Source of the DNA: Paenibacillus sp. FSL W8-0186
Lineage (GTDB): Bacteria > Bacillota > Bacilli > Paenibacillales > Paenibacillaceae
Length of the DNA stretch: 64,000 nucleotides
Direction of reading: 5' to 3'
Assembly: GCF_037969765.1 (NCBI RefSeq)
Contig: NZ_CP150207.1
Location: forward strand, 5,525,501 to 5,589,500
The translations under genes and the position numbers were made by a program. The number at the start of each line of letters is the position of its first letter. Position 1 is the first letter of the stretch. The notes under the pieces were generated by a model. It searched no databases. It saw nothing but the letters and a program-made list of their open reading frames with translations, and was not told the origin of the DNA. Below are positions 27,901 through 35,397 of the stretch, piece after piece.

Positions 27901-28609
27901 AGCTGATAATAGCCTGCTCAGCCCCTTTTATCCCCTTAAATAACACCGTTCCCTCAGAGTATTGGAAGGCCTCCACCATATCAATAATAAAATTACCGGA
28001 TATCTCATCTGCCTCATATCGCTGCAAATCAATTTCTGAAAAATGGGGCCTAGAGGTTAGCCGATGTGCATGCATCTCTCGAACTAGGCACTCCAAGGCT
28101 GTTTTCTTACCCGTTCCGGGAGCTCCAGCCAGCAGAATCACATTTCTTGGCTTCTTAATCTGACGTCCATTCATATATCCCTGTTTATATCCCGCAACCA
28201 AATCTTTTATGAAGAACGGCTGTCCGATTACTTGACTATTAATGTTCTTCTCCACTTCTCGGAAAAGTTGATCCAATTGCTTGGGAGATAAAACGCTCTG
28301 CGCATCATTCCGGCCTTCTTCCTGCGACGTATATGCGCGAGTCTGAGCAGAACGGGAAGTCGACGAAAAAGTGCCCTGTCCCGCGGCAGTCTGCGCCGAA
28401 TTGCTCGGCCCTGCACTTCTGGCTCGCGATCCTGTATTATATTGTGGCATCGGCTGCTCTTGCCTCGATGGAGCTGGAGGATCTTCTTTTTTGGCGATAA
28501 ATCCTTTTTCCCGAACCAATTCAACAAGCTGATACTCAGGAAAAATAAATTTGAGCGCTTTTACCACACCATTGAGTGTTTTCACCATGCCTTTTCGGTA
28601 GATTCTCAT
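24914..28609 (-). CDS. four-module AAA+ ATPase (one ClpB-like and three CbxX/CfqX domains)
   Basis: A 1231-residue protein. Residues 1-110 are a basic start plus a Ser/Gln-rich linker. Module 1 (about 110-345) has Walker A GAPGTGKKT (162-170) but a degraded Walker B (IIADDFFIIFYIDE). Modules 2-4 are near-copies of the CbxX/CfqX/SpoVK type: Walker A GNPGTGKTT at 465-473, 738-746 and 1016-1024; Walker B (V/I)LF(I/V)DEA at 524-530, 797-803 and 1075-1081; and an arginine segment LRSRFP or LFSRFP at 581-586, 856-861 and 1130-1135. Each is followed by GR(x)DxGNGRLVRN or a shorter GNGRLVRN. Single-domain relatives remodel Rubisco (CbbX) or act in sporulation (SpoVK). Three tandem functional modules suggest half a hexamer per chain. 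AGGAGGG precedes ATG 28609. Confidence 0.9.
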   Translation of the reverse strand: MRIYRKGMVKTLNGVVKALKFIFPEYQLVELVREKGFIAKKEDPPAPSRQEQPMPQYNTGSRARSAGPSNSAQTAAGQGTFSSTSRSAQTRAYTSQEEGRNDAQSVLSPKQLDQLFREVEKNINSQVIGQPFFIKDLVAGYKQGYMNGRQIKKPRNVILLAGAPGTGKKTALECLVREMHAHRLTSRPHFSEIDLQRYEADEISGNFIIDMVEAFQYSEGTVLFKGIKGAEQAIISLVAKLAAEGSFRTKEGLSIIADDFFIIFYIDEHAERGSEFGQVPSGLANHLPISILQSILAAAISSPLEWETMRRIAETLLGKAVDDLSRDMQTNIVVHPSTYEALADIAATNKTFGEAVQHWIDKELTVVLSGLRARNEIRSNERVRIRFKNDSFYVESNSLEVPIKALSFVRQESIDDVLEELNALTGLEPVKKFVYELMEMVQVNKLRARAGEGSVPMSLHMVFTGNPGTGKTTVARLIGRILKALGLLPQGQLVEVARQDLVGQYVGSTAPKTMAQVNEALGGVLFIDEAYTLARHDNDTFGIEAIDTIVKAMEDHRDNLVVVLAGYTQEMETFLRSNPGLRSRFPFIVEFPDYKAEDMLDIMIQIASKNGFRIETDAYEGLIELFDQRQIPGRNDSGNGRLVRNLFEEAVRKQAARLGGLMSDATAVTDLQLLTGADFGIGEKEAFNIENQLAGIVGLEKVKLFVRTLEKQLIVDRRRKEAGIHVDTGQTLNMIFSGNPGTGKTTMARLVAEMLRSMGYLKKGHLVEVGRSDLVAEYAGQTANKTKLVVESALGGVLFIDEAYALAQDGVQGGGFGKEAIDSLVRLIELHKDNLVVILAGYTEDMQRFVQVNPGLFSRFPLQIEFPDYTAEEMQQIALIMAKARGFTLASDVPGLLESYFDEKQIPGRKDGGNGRLVRNTLEEAIRKQAGRLADHPDIAADQLNELTVEDFGLSVYVDLAAKRANALGALDAVVGLSSVKEFVRSLSAQIEVAKRRQEMGLPKASAQALHMVFKGNPGTGKTTIARILAQRFKELGVIKTDTLVETDRSGLVAGYVGQTALKTKEVIERALGGILFVDEAYALAEGDQFGQEAIDTLVKAMDDYRDRLIVILAGYDEDMERFLNRNAGLRSRFPNIITFPDYTAGEMLQIAHLQVKAQGYVIGREAEAALHSILETYEGDMTAGNGRLVRNLVEKAIRAHALRMSKKANATAEELSTLAPGDFQEQMEVM

Positions 28610-28754
28610 ACTTCCCGTTATCCCTCCTGGGGCCTACTATTCATTCTATTTTCCTATATTATACTATGTCTCTACTACTTTTGCTCTCAAATTCTGGAAT
28701 GTGCATTCGTATCCTAAAGAACTACCTCAGGACTCATAAATGATGTTTTTGCTT

Positions 28755-28799
28755 CATTTATGATACGGTCACCGTGCTGTCTGTGACGGCTAATTTTCA
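28755..28799. repeat. copy of dispersed intergenic repeat
   Basis: CATTTATGATACGGTCACCG, then TGCTGTCTGTGACGGCTAATTTT, is one of the fullest matches to the copy at 45124-45177. Confidence 0.65.
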
Positions 28800-28830
28800 T
28801 AAAAAATGGGCCAACCACTGCGGTTAGCCC
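28799..28830 (-). terminator. terminator of the DUF1801 gene
   Basis: GGGCCAACC (28808-28816) pairs with GGTTAGCCC (28822-28830). On the minus strand it is followed by six T residues. Confidence 0.75.
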
Positions 28831-28864
28831 GTTCTTCTCATTTTGTCTAGGATTTAACTTATCT

Positions 28865-29233
28865 TTACCGCCAGAAGGTTGTACAAGTTGCCTTATCCAT
28901 CATATTAAACTCGATCATCTTTTCAAGTAATGAGTATTCAACAGGGCGATCCCACGGGATACGCACGATCTCCTTTGTTTGATCATACCCAACCTTCGAT
29001 ATCTCATCAGAAAAATGAGCCACCCCCGTTTGCTCTGGGGAAACAGCCATATGTTTTTTGGATATGCTAAAGCCGATGATGTATGTTCCATGGTCTGTAA
29101 ACATAGGCTGATTCCACTTCAGCGTAGGCGATAAACTTGGGAACTTCTTCATCACCCAAGACAAAACCTCTTCCATACGCTCTCGATGCTGCGGGTTTTC
29201 AATATGATCTAAAAATTCCGCAAACACTTCCAT
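28865..29233 (-). CDS. DUF1801/YdhG-like (iron-chaperone-type) protein
   Basis: A 122-residue protein of the Fra/YdhG fold: VMKKFPSLSPTLKWNQPMFTDHGTYIIGFSISKKHMAVSPE and the C-terminal KEIVRIPWDRPVEYSLLEKMIEFN. Bacillus Fra relatives have been described as frataxin-like iron carriers, but most members are untested. ATG 29233 follows GGAGGG; an upstream in-frame start lacks a site. Confidence 0.85.
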   Translation of the reverse strand: MEVFAEFLDHIENPQHRERMEEVLSWVMKKFPSLSPTLKWNQPMFTDHGTYIIGFSISKKHMAVSPEQTGVAHFSDEISKVGYDQTKEIVRIPWDRPVEYSLLEKMIEFNMMDKATCTTFWR

Positions 29234-29259
29234 ACTATCCCTCCTCGATAAACACACTA

Positions 29260-29448
29260 CTACCCGAAAAAGACATCCTTCTTGATATTCTTTTTGGAAA
29301 CTTGATTGTTTAGTAAGTAGTTGGAAACCGCCTCAACCATAGACTTTGGTCCTGCAATATATTATTTGCCGCTATTCTTATATAAGGAGCTGAACTTATT
29401 TATCTCCTGATGTAACTCGTCCCTTGAGTCAATGATCTTGAAAAAAAC
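29260..29448 (-). pseudogene. relic of a flavin/ferredoxin-type reductase C-terminus
   Basis: A minus-strand stretch reads FFKIIDSRDELHQEINKFSSLYKNSGK, an in-frame TAA, then YIAGPKSMVEAVSNYL and a tail ending KKDVFFG. The GPKxM motif and KxDxFFGY ending are the NAD-binding C-terminus of the FNR-like reductase superfamily (the final Tyr codon is a stop here). An internal stop and a missing N-terminus make it a dead fragment. Confidence 0.6.
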
Positions 29449-29507
29449 TCACTATCTCATCTCCTTCTACATCGCACCCGCCAATCTTGCTGCTCTCGTC
29501 CGGTTAT

Positions 29508-29909
29508 TTATTGTTCCAACAACACTTTTACAAGTTTGTCAATCCAGGCCATCCAACCATATTTAGCGCCTGCAAATCCTTGTTCATTGGTAATTCCGGT
29601 TTGTTCAAGATGCAGGTTCACCTTCCCATCCCCCAAATCCTGAATCGTCAACGTAACCGTATGTCTCTCTTCCCCCACTGCCCAAGTAAAGGACAATAGG
29701 TTCGGTTCATCCACGATAAGCACTTCGCTGTCTACGATTCCATCCCAATACTCGTTTGGTTCATGGCGGAACTGAAAGCGGTGTCCGACAACAGGCTCAA
29801 AATCATTATCCGCAATCCATTTGGCTAACTTGCTTGAATCGGTTAAGGCAGTCCACAGCTTTTCAACTGATGTCGTAAACTGAAAATCCATATTTAGTGA
29901 TAAACTCAT
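29508..29909 (-). CDS. SRPBCC/AHSA1-family protein
   Basis: A 133-residue START-like protein: FTTSVEKLWTALTDSSKLAKWIADNDFEPVVGHRFQFR, and the C-terminal helix KYGWMAWIDKLVKVLLEQ. Members bind hydrophobic ligands or act with an adjacent ArsR regulator; the exact role is unknown. The ATG overlaps the ArsR stop as ATGA, so the two genes are translationally coupled and share the operator at 30274-30326. Confidence 0.92.
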   Translation of the reverse strand: MSLSLNMDFQFTTSVEKLWTALTDSSKLAKWIADNDFEPVVGHRFQFRHEPNEYWDGIVDSEVLIVDEPNLLSFTWAVGEERHTVTLTIQDLGDGKVNLHLEQTGITNEQGFAGAKYGWMAWIDKLVKVLLEQ

Positions 29910-30235
29910 TCTTCATCCTCCTCTAATAGCTGGCCTAATCGCATCATATTGTTAGACCAATACTTCCTGTAGAAAGCAACCCAGTCCTCAACCTCCTTGA
30001 GTGGAGATGCGTTTAACTTATACCGCGTTTCCCTGCCAACTCTACGATCATGCACCAGACTGGCCTCCTTAAGGATAGTCAAATGTTTGGAGACCGCCGT
30101 ACGACCCATTGAAAAATGCGGCGTGATCTCATGTAAAGGTAGCTCATCTGCATCGGACAACAGATGAATCAGTCTGCGCCTTGTCGGATCTGCAATCGCG
30201 TCAAATACATCCCGTAATTGTACAGCTTGGTTCAT
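29906..30235 (-). CDS. ArsR-family repressor
   Basis: A 109-residue winged-helix protein: AIADPTRRRLIHLLSDADELPLHEI, recognition helix GRTAVSKHLTILKEASLV, wing RVGRETRYKL. No cysteine metal site is present, so it belongs to the SRPBCC-associated non-metal branch. It is the first gene of a two-gene operon and faces two palindromes that match its dimeric binding mode. Confidence 0.93.
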   Translation of the reverse strand: MNQAVQLRDVFDAIADPTRRRLIHLLSDADELPLHEITPHFSMGRTAVSKHLTILKEASLVHDRRVGRETRYKLNASPLKEVEDWVAFYRKYWSNNMMRLGQLLEEDEE

Positions 30236-30273
30236 CGTAATCCACCAAATTTCCTCATGTAGTATTTAAAAAG

Positions 30274-30326
30274 AGACACCGTTTGGTGTCTAATTTATTA
30301 TAGGACACCACCGGGTGTCTAGTCAA
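30274..30326 (-). promoter_or_regulatory. promoter with two ArsR operators
   Basis: On the minus strand TTGACT (30321-30326) and TATAAT (30297-30302) are 18 bp apart. The spacer is filled by GACACC-ACCG-GGTGTC (30304-30319). A second palindrome, AGACACC-GTTT-GGTGTCT (30274-30291), covers the start of transcription. The centres are 29 bp apart, close to three helical turns. Repression by the ArsR at 29906-30235 is the simple reading. Confidence 0.8.
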
Positions 30327-30429
30327 TAAAAAGGGGTTAGCCAAAATGGCTCATACCACTTATCCTTTCTTATACTAACCGTACAAACATCCGTTAATTT
30401 TATAAGTAATTATGGAACACGAATATCCC

Positions 30430-30879
30430 TCATGCCTTACGAACAGAGGGCGAGTAAAATACGTCACTATGCATATGCTGAACCCTGTCCCAGTTGCCGG
30501 GATTGGTCGTGTCCGGGGAGCGGCGCTCAAGAATAGCCTGATATAGATCGGTTTTTTCCTCCAAGTGGGCAACGTGCCGTTTGGCTTCTTCGAGCTTGGC
30601 GAGCGCCGCTTCTTTATGCTCCATCATGAGTGTGTAGCGTTGTGGTATGGTCGCATCCCCTTCGAGACATAAATCGACGTACTTTTTAATGACCTCAATC
30701 GGCATCCCGGATTGCTTGAGGCATTTAACGCCATGCAGCCAATTGATCGATTCTTCATCGAACATCCGGATATTATTCTCATTGCGCTGTACGCTGGGCA
30801 CCAGGCCTTTATCCGTGTAAAAGCGCACGGCGTGCTCGGTAAGTCCCGTGATCTGGGCAGCTTCTTTGACCGTATGCAT
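30430..30879 (-). CDS. MerR-family regulator (AdhR/NmlR-like)
   Basis: A 149-residue protein: TVKEAAQITGLTEHAVRFYTDKGLVP helix-turn-helix, GVKCLKQSGMPIEVIKKYVDLC, then a coiled coil with HVAHLEEKTDLYQAIL. The pattern matches MerR regulators that sense aldehydes, sometimes through a conserved cysteine; Cys98 or nearby is a candidate. GGAGGATATC precedes the ATG. It is divergent from an aldo/keto reductase, with a textbook MerR promoter in between. Confidence 0.92.
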   Translation of the reverse strand: MHTVKEAAQITGLTEHAVRFYTDKGLVPSVQRNENNIRMFDEESINWLHGVKCLKQSGMPIEVIKKYVDLCLEGDATIPQRYTLMMEHKEAALAKLEEAKRHVAHLEEKTDLYQAILERRSPDTTNPGNWDRVQHMHSDVFYSPSVRKA

Positions 30880-30917
30880 GTGATATCCTCCTTGGAAAAT
30901 AATTTTTTAAACATGGC

Positions 30918-30948
30918 TTGACTTCGTGTTACACGAAGGTTCTAAGCT
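30918..30948 (+). promoter_or_regulatory. MerR-activated promoter of the aldo/keto reductase
   Basis: TTGACT (30918-30923), a 19-bp spacer and TAAGCT (30943-30948). The palindrome CTTCGTGT-T-ACACGAAG (30922-30938) occupies the spacer. The layout matches the AdhR-type sites of Bacillus (established for that family). Confidence 0.8.
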
Positions 30949-31055
30949 GATTGTAATGCAAATCGGCTTCAAGCGGAATCCCCCCTCTGCAGTGCAGATC
31001 CCCAGGGATTCGCGGCCGTTTGCTGTTATACATTTGAACAATAGGAGGAATTACC

Positions 31056-31907
31056 ATGCAAACCGTAACATTGAACAATGGAGTGAAAATGCCGATCATC
31101 GGCTTCGGTGTCTACCAAGTTCCCGACGCTGAAGAATGCGAAAACGCCGTATATGAAGCACTGATGGCCGGTTACCGCCTGATCGACACCGCCGCGGGTT
31201 ATTTGAACGAGGAAGCGGTCGGACGCGCGGTCAAGCGTAGCGGCGTACCGCGTGAGGAGCTGTTCATCACGACCAAGCTCTGGGTTCAGGATGCCAGCTA
31301 CGAGAGTGCCAAGCTGGCGTTTGCCAAATCCCTGAAGAAGCTGCAGCTCGACTATCTCGATCTATACCTGATTCACCAGCCGTTCGGCGATTACTACGGC
31401 GCTTGGCGCGCGATGGAAGAACTGTACCGCGAAGGCAAAATCAAGGCGATCGGTGTCAGCAACTTCCTGCCCGACCGTCTGATGGACCTCATCGTGCATA
31501 ACGAAATCGTGCCTGCCGTCAACCAAATTGAAACGCACCCGTTGTACCAGCAAACGGAGGCCAGCGCTTTTTTGAAAGAGCAGGGAGTTCAACACCAGTC
31601 GTGGGCGCCGTTCGCTGAAGGACGGGGCAACATGTTCGGCAACGAAGTGCTGACCTCGATTGCTGAAAAACACAACAAATCCGTCGCCCAGATCGTGTTG
31701 CGCTGGCTTGTTCAGCGTGAAGTCGTTGTCATTCCAAAATCGGTGCGCAAAGAACGAATCGTCGAAAACTTCGACATTTTCGATTTTGAGTTAAGTGCAG
31801 ATGATATGGAACAAATTTCGACCCTCGATACACGGGAAAGTCTCTTCTTATCGTACCGCGATCCGGAAGTCGCCAAGATGATGGGCAACTGGAGAGTCGA
31901 GCTGTAA
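31056..31907 (+). CDS. aldo/keto reductase
   Basis: A 283-residue NADPH-dependent reductase with the full tetrad: Asp and Tyr in [15 protein letters not shown], Lys in ITTKLWV, His in LYLIHQPFG. The cofactor-end motif is [21 protein letters not shown]. It likely reduces aldehydes (AKR5 group, close to YvgN-type proteins that detoxify methylglyoxal). AGGAGG precedes the ATG. It is activated from the MerR promoter at 30918. Confidence 0.93.
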   Translation: MQTVTLNNGVKMPIIGFGVYQVPDAEECENAVYEALMAGYRLIDTAAGYLNEEAVGRAVKRSGVPREELFITTKLWVQDASYESAKLAFAKSLKKLQLDYLDLYLIHQPFGDYYGAWRAMEELYREGKIKAIGVSNFLPDRLMDLIVHNEIVPAVNQIETHPLYQQTEASAFLKEQGVQHQSWAPFAEGRGNMFGNEVLTSIAEKHNKSVAQIVLRWLVQREVVVIPKSVRKERIVENFDIFDFELSADDMEQISTLDTRESLFLSYRDPEVAKMMGNWRVEL

Positions 31908-31956
31908 TCCACGGTCGAAACATAAACTCATTACGCGTTTATCCTCATCTATTTAA

Positions 31957-31990
31957 GAAAGGACAGGGCGGGTGCCCCTGTCCTTTCTTT
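31957..31990 (+). terminator. terminator of the aldo/keto reductase
   Basis: AGAAAGGACAGGG and CCCTGTCCTTTCTTT form a stem of more than 12 bp around a GC-rich loop, 50 bp past the stop. It can also serve the opposing SDR gene. Confidence 0.85.
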
Positions 31991-32047
31991 ACTTGAATAG
32001 GAATTTTACGAAAAGACAGAGTGAGCGAACTCGCACAAAGAACATAC

Positions 32048-32830
32048 TTATAGCCTAGTTCCTCCGGTGGCATCAATAAATTGCCCCGTGATCCATCGCG
32101 CCTCCTCAGATGCTAGAAACGCAACTACATCAGCAACGTCCTTAGTGGTGCCAACTCTTCCGAAAGCAGACATTGAAGCTGCTTCAGCATGGGCTTCTGG
32201 GTTAGCGAGCCAATCCTTGTTCATATCAGTAGCCGTAATTCCCGGCCTTACTGCGTTAACAGTAATACCTTTTGATGCAAAAAGTGGGGCTAACGCCAAA
32301 GTAAGTGTCTCAATGGCCCCCTTGGAAGCCGAATAAATGGAATGCGCTGGACCAGCTACACGAGTAAAACCAGTAGAAATGTTAATAATTCGTCCACCGT
32401 TCCGTATAAACGGGCTAGCTGCTTGAGTAAGAAAATATGGAGCTTTAAGATTAACATTAATGACATCTTCAAACGTTTCAATTGACGTTTCTTCAAAAGG
32501 AATGGACGGTGCAATACCTGCGTTATTGATTAAGATGTCCAATTGCACAGATCCAATTTCCGAACGAACAGCATCTTCAAATGCAGCCCAAAGCTTTTTT
32601 ACACCGGAAATGCCAGTGGTTAATTCTGCTTCCAATGCCACAGCCTTTGAACCCAGCGCCTTAATCTCTTCAACAACCTTTAAAGCAGCATCCCTATTAC
32701 TGGCGTAATGAATGCCTATAAATTCCGCTCCGCCTGCAGCTAATTTTTTGGCTATTTCAGCCCCCATCCCACGGCTTGCCCCTGTAATCAAAGCAACCTC
32801 ACCACTGAATCTTCCTTCATTTGTCGACAT
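32048..32830 (-). CDS. SDR-family oxidoreductase (FabG-like)
   Basis: A 260-residue classical SDR: TGASRGMGAEI cofactor loop, NNAG (LINNAGIAPS), catalytic Ser in INISTGF, YxxxK as YSASKGA, and the ending WITGQFIDATGGTRL. AAGGAG precedes the ATG. A minus-strand promoter flanked by two CGATC palindromes lies upstream, with a divergent TetR gene further on. Confidence 0.92.
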   Translation of the reverse strand: MSTNEGRFSGEVALITGASRGMGAEIAKKLAAGGAEFIGIHYASNRDAALKVVEEIKALGSKAVALEAELTTGISGVKKLWAAFEDAVRSEIGSVQLDILINNAGIAPSIPFEETSIETFEDVINVNLKAPYFLTQAASPFIRNGGRIINISTGFTRVAGPAHSIYSASKGAIETLTLALAPLFASKGITVNAVRPGITATDMNKDWLANPEAHAEAASMSAFGRVGTTKDVADVVAFLASEEARWITGQFIDATGGTRL

Positions 32831-33434
32831 ATGATCTACTCCTTATAAGAGAATTTTAATGATATTCTGGCAATAATTTCACCAGCACGGATTTAAAGTT
32901 ACTTGGCTGGCGGCACCCTCATAATGTAAATAAATATTCACTTAGCCCATAAACGATTTCTACATAAAATGGACCCCCTTAATGATTTTTGAATAAAAAA
33001 GAATGAAAAAAACGCTTAGTACGTTCTAGATGTCTGCGAAAGTAAATATCATAACGATCGTTATGTTAAATGATATTATATAAATTGGTTCAAATTGTCA
33101 ATACCATACCGATCATTATTTTATGTTGTGTTATACATTTCTGTGCACACTGTCATTCGTTCCATAGCAAGAGCTCCAGGCGGCGACACGTTAGGATGAT
33201 GCAGCGCACTCTGGCGAGATAGGCCCTCAGCGCAGGTCAGGTATGGCGCCTGATACGTAATACCAGATCCAGACGGCCAAGTATTTTGCTAATCGTGCGC
33301 TGAGGCAGGTACTAGACCGATGGATTGGCAGCATTCTGTAACGTATGTTATGATAACGTGAAGTATGAAATGAAAATTGGGATAAGAACCGTTTTAATAT
33401 CGAACGTTATATAAAAGTTGAGGTGATCTGACTG
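32831..33434. other. long intergenic region upstream of SDR and TetR genes
   Basis: About 600 bp. Positions 33050-33120 hold the promoter and operators described next. A GC-richer stretch (33160-33330) has a 40-codon minus-strand open frame without a start that I could not assign. Confidence 0.4.
33050..33120 (-). promoter_or_regulatory. SDR promoter flanked by two TetR operators
   Basis: CATAACGATCGTTATG (33050-33065) is a perfect 16-bp palindrome. CATACCGATCATTATT (33105-33120) matches it at 13 of 16 positions. Between them, on the minus strand, TTGACA (33096-33101) and TAATAT (33073-33078) are 17 bp apart. The TetR at 33435 is the obvious candidate binder. Confidence 0.75.
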
Positions 33435-34043
33435 ATGGGACGTAACCGTGAATTCGATGTGGATCAGGCATTGGACGCAGCACTTTGCGTGTTTTGGCGC
33501 AAAGGCTACGAGGGCGCGTCGTACACTGACCTGACGCAGGCCACGGGTGTCGAACGCCCCGCGCTCTACTCGGCGTTTGGGAACAAGGAGGCGTTGTTCC
33601 TCCGAGTTATTGAACGCTATTACGAGCGCTATCATGATTTCTTCCTGGCGGCGCTGGAGCTGCCGACCTCGCGTGAGGTGGTCGCACACATTTTTCGCGG
33701 TTCGGCCGAATTGCAGACTCGTTACCCGGATCACAAGGGGTGTCTATATGTCCACGGTGGCTTGGCTGGCTCGGATGATGCCGAACCTATTCGACGTGCA
33801 CTGATCGATGCGCGTGCGAAAGGCGAGGCTTCGCTGCGTGATCGTTTCGAGCGGGCAAAGCAGGAGGGAGATCTGCCGGAGACCGCGAACTGTGCTGTGC
33901 TAGCTGCATTCGTGATGGCCGTGCTCCACGGTATGGCCGTTCAAGCCAAGGCCGGCTTCAGTCGCAATATGCTAGAGGCTGTTGCTGAGCAGGCTCTCTC
34001 CTCTTGGCCTACCAGCAATTCGTCCTCCAGAAAGTCATCCTAA
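33435..34043 (+). CDS. TetR/AcrR-family regulator with higher GC
   Basis: A 202-residue repressor: DQALDAALCVFWRKGYEGASYTDLTQATGVERPALYSAFGNKEALFLRVIERYYERY, a YcdC/AcuR-like N-terminus. The C-terminal domain includes KGCLYVHGG and a long amphipathic tail. The gene is visibly GC-richer than its neighbours (for example GCGGCGCTGGAGCTGCC), consistent with transfer from a higher-GC donor. GAGGTGAT precedes the ATG. It likely controls the divergent SDR. Confidence 0.9.
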   Translation: MGRNREFDVDQALDAALCVFWRKGYEGASYTDLTQATGVERPALYSAFGNKEALFLRVIERYYERYHDFFLAALELPTSREVVAHIFRGSAELQTRYPDHKGCLYVHGGLAGSDDAEPIRRALIDARAKGEASLRDRFERAKQEGDLPETANCAVLAAFVMAVLHGMAVQAKAGFSRNMLEAVAEQALSSWPTSNSSSRKSS

Positions 34044-34084
34044 TACGGACTAGAAACCATTCACTAGCTTAGCAAGGAAATACG

Positions 34085-34118
34085 AAAAGGCTCCCGGTAA
34101 GGGAAGCCTTTTTGTTTT
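34085..34118 (+). terminator. terminator of the TetR gene
   Basis: AAAAGGCT-CCC pairs with GGG-AAGCCTT with a small bulge, followed by TTTTTGTTTT. Confidence 0.75.
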
Positions 34119-34135
34119 GCTGGGGCCGCCTCATT

Positions 34136-34321
34136 CTAACCCCATCGCTCCAAAATTTTTTCAATATAACGCATCACTTCCGTAGACATCCCGTACTCGA
34201 GGTGACTGACCATCCTCCAGAGCAATGTATTCCCAATACTTATCACCAAGTTGTTCTCGCCATTAAATAACAATGAAGCATACTGTCCTACAGTATACAA
34301 TCTTAACTCCCGCCCTTTCAC
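34136..34321 (-). CDS. small hypothetical protein coupled to a CPBP protease gene
   Basis: A 61-residue frame. It starts at a GTG overlapping the protease stop (GTGA), a common coupling arrangement, and ends at TAG-type stop 34136. The sequence mixes a short hydrophobic strand (NNLVISIGNTLLW) with a C-terminal helix (VMRYIEKILERW). No family is recognised. The overlap is the main evidence that it is translated. Confidence 0.45.
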   Translation of the reverse strand: MKGRELRLYTVGQYASLLFNGENNLVISIGNTLLWRMVSHLEYGMSTEVMRYIEKILERWG

Positions 34322-35196
34322 GGTTCTGCTTTCTTCCGCCTCGCTCTCTGCCAGAGGTAAAGTGCTCCTACGGCGAGAATTCCGCCCAAGATCACCATTG
34401 TAAATAATATAAAAAGGTTGCCAGTACCTTCATAACGCTCAGAATACGTTAACAGACGCAGATCGTTCTGCGCGACCATAAATCTCGATATCTCTAAGTA
34501 ACCAAGATGAAATCCTATAGATGCCCACAGAGAATCTGTAACACTGCGTAACAGTTGCAGTACTGTTCCGAAGGCAAGCAACAGAATGACATAGTCTGTA
34601 TTGATCACAACTCCAGGTTCCATGCCAATAAGCTGCTGTAATAAATTTACCGTCACTGGGACAGACACGAACAGCAGGAGTTGTCCTACATAAGCCAAGA
34701 AAGCAGGGAGTTTTGCCCGCAAGCCACTATAGACCAAGCCGCGCATAGTCAATTCCTCAGGTAGTGCTTCGTATAGAAAAGCAAAGCATACATTAACAAA
34801 AATGCTGAAAAATAGCTGCAACGAGAAATGCCACTCCACAATGTCAATCCATTTCAACTGACTAGCTGCAATAAAACCACAAACTACCAACAATAAAGGA
34901 AGCACCGCTCCACCCACCAAATGGAACATACCGGCTCCGGACAGTGGTATCAACCTTAGCTGAATGCGGTAGCGTCTTTGTATCCAGAATACCAAAGAAA
35001 CAACTATTATTGAGACGACTAAACCTCGGGTTATTTGTGAAACCCAAATTGGGCCGCCCGCTTGTTCTATCTGTTGTCCTATCAAGGTCGCTGTAAAGAG
35101 TCCAATTACCATAGACGCCCAGCCTAGAAATACGACGGTTAGCCCTTTACTATAATGTACGTCCTTCTCGAATTCCCTGTTCATCCATTTTTTCAT
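34318..35196 (-). CDS. CPBP-family intramembrane protease (Abi-like)
   Basis: A 292-residue protein with about eight transmembrane helices. The CPBP motifs are present: EEL(T)MRGLVYSGL (EExxxR, about 140-150) and the later FHLGYLEISRF histidine. Relatives include Rce1 CAAX proteases and bacteriocin-immunity proteins; the substrate here is unknown. GGGGGGATC precedes the ATG. It is divergent from a NarL-type two-component system, and another CPBP gene follows that system. Confidence 0.85.
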   Translation of the reverse strand: MKKWMNREFEKDVHYSKGLTVVFLGWASMVIGLFTATLIGQQIEQAGGPIWVSQITRGLVVSIIVVSLVFWIQRRYRIQLRLIPLSGAGMFHLVGGAVLPLLLVVCGFIAASQLKWIDIVEWHFSLQLFFSIFVNVCFAFLYEALPEELTMRGLVYSGLRAKLPAFLAYVGQLLLFVSVPVTVNLLQQLIGMEPGVVINTDYVILLLAFGTVLQLLRSVTDSLWASIGFHLGYLEISRFMVAQNDLRLLTYSERYEGTGNLFILFTMVILGGILAVGALYLWQRARRKKAEP

Positions 35197-35397
35197 TTGT
35201 GATCCCCCCTACACTCTGACTATAAACCCTCCAGTATAGGTCAGTGTCAAGTCATGAATGAGAGATTCTTAAACAAGTATTTGTATTCGCTTTGCTGCAA
35301 TTGTTGGAGGAAAACGATAATGATACACTGGATTCACTGATGCTGGTTTATTTTTCTAGGAAAGTGGGATGACGATATAAAAAAAATATTATCTTTC

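Noticed and set aside
33160..33330. Small protein gene on the minus strand
   Set aside because: An open stretch of about 40 codons without start codon or binding site, not distinguishable from chance.
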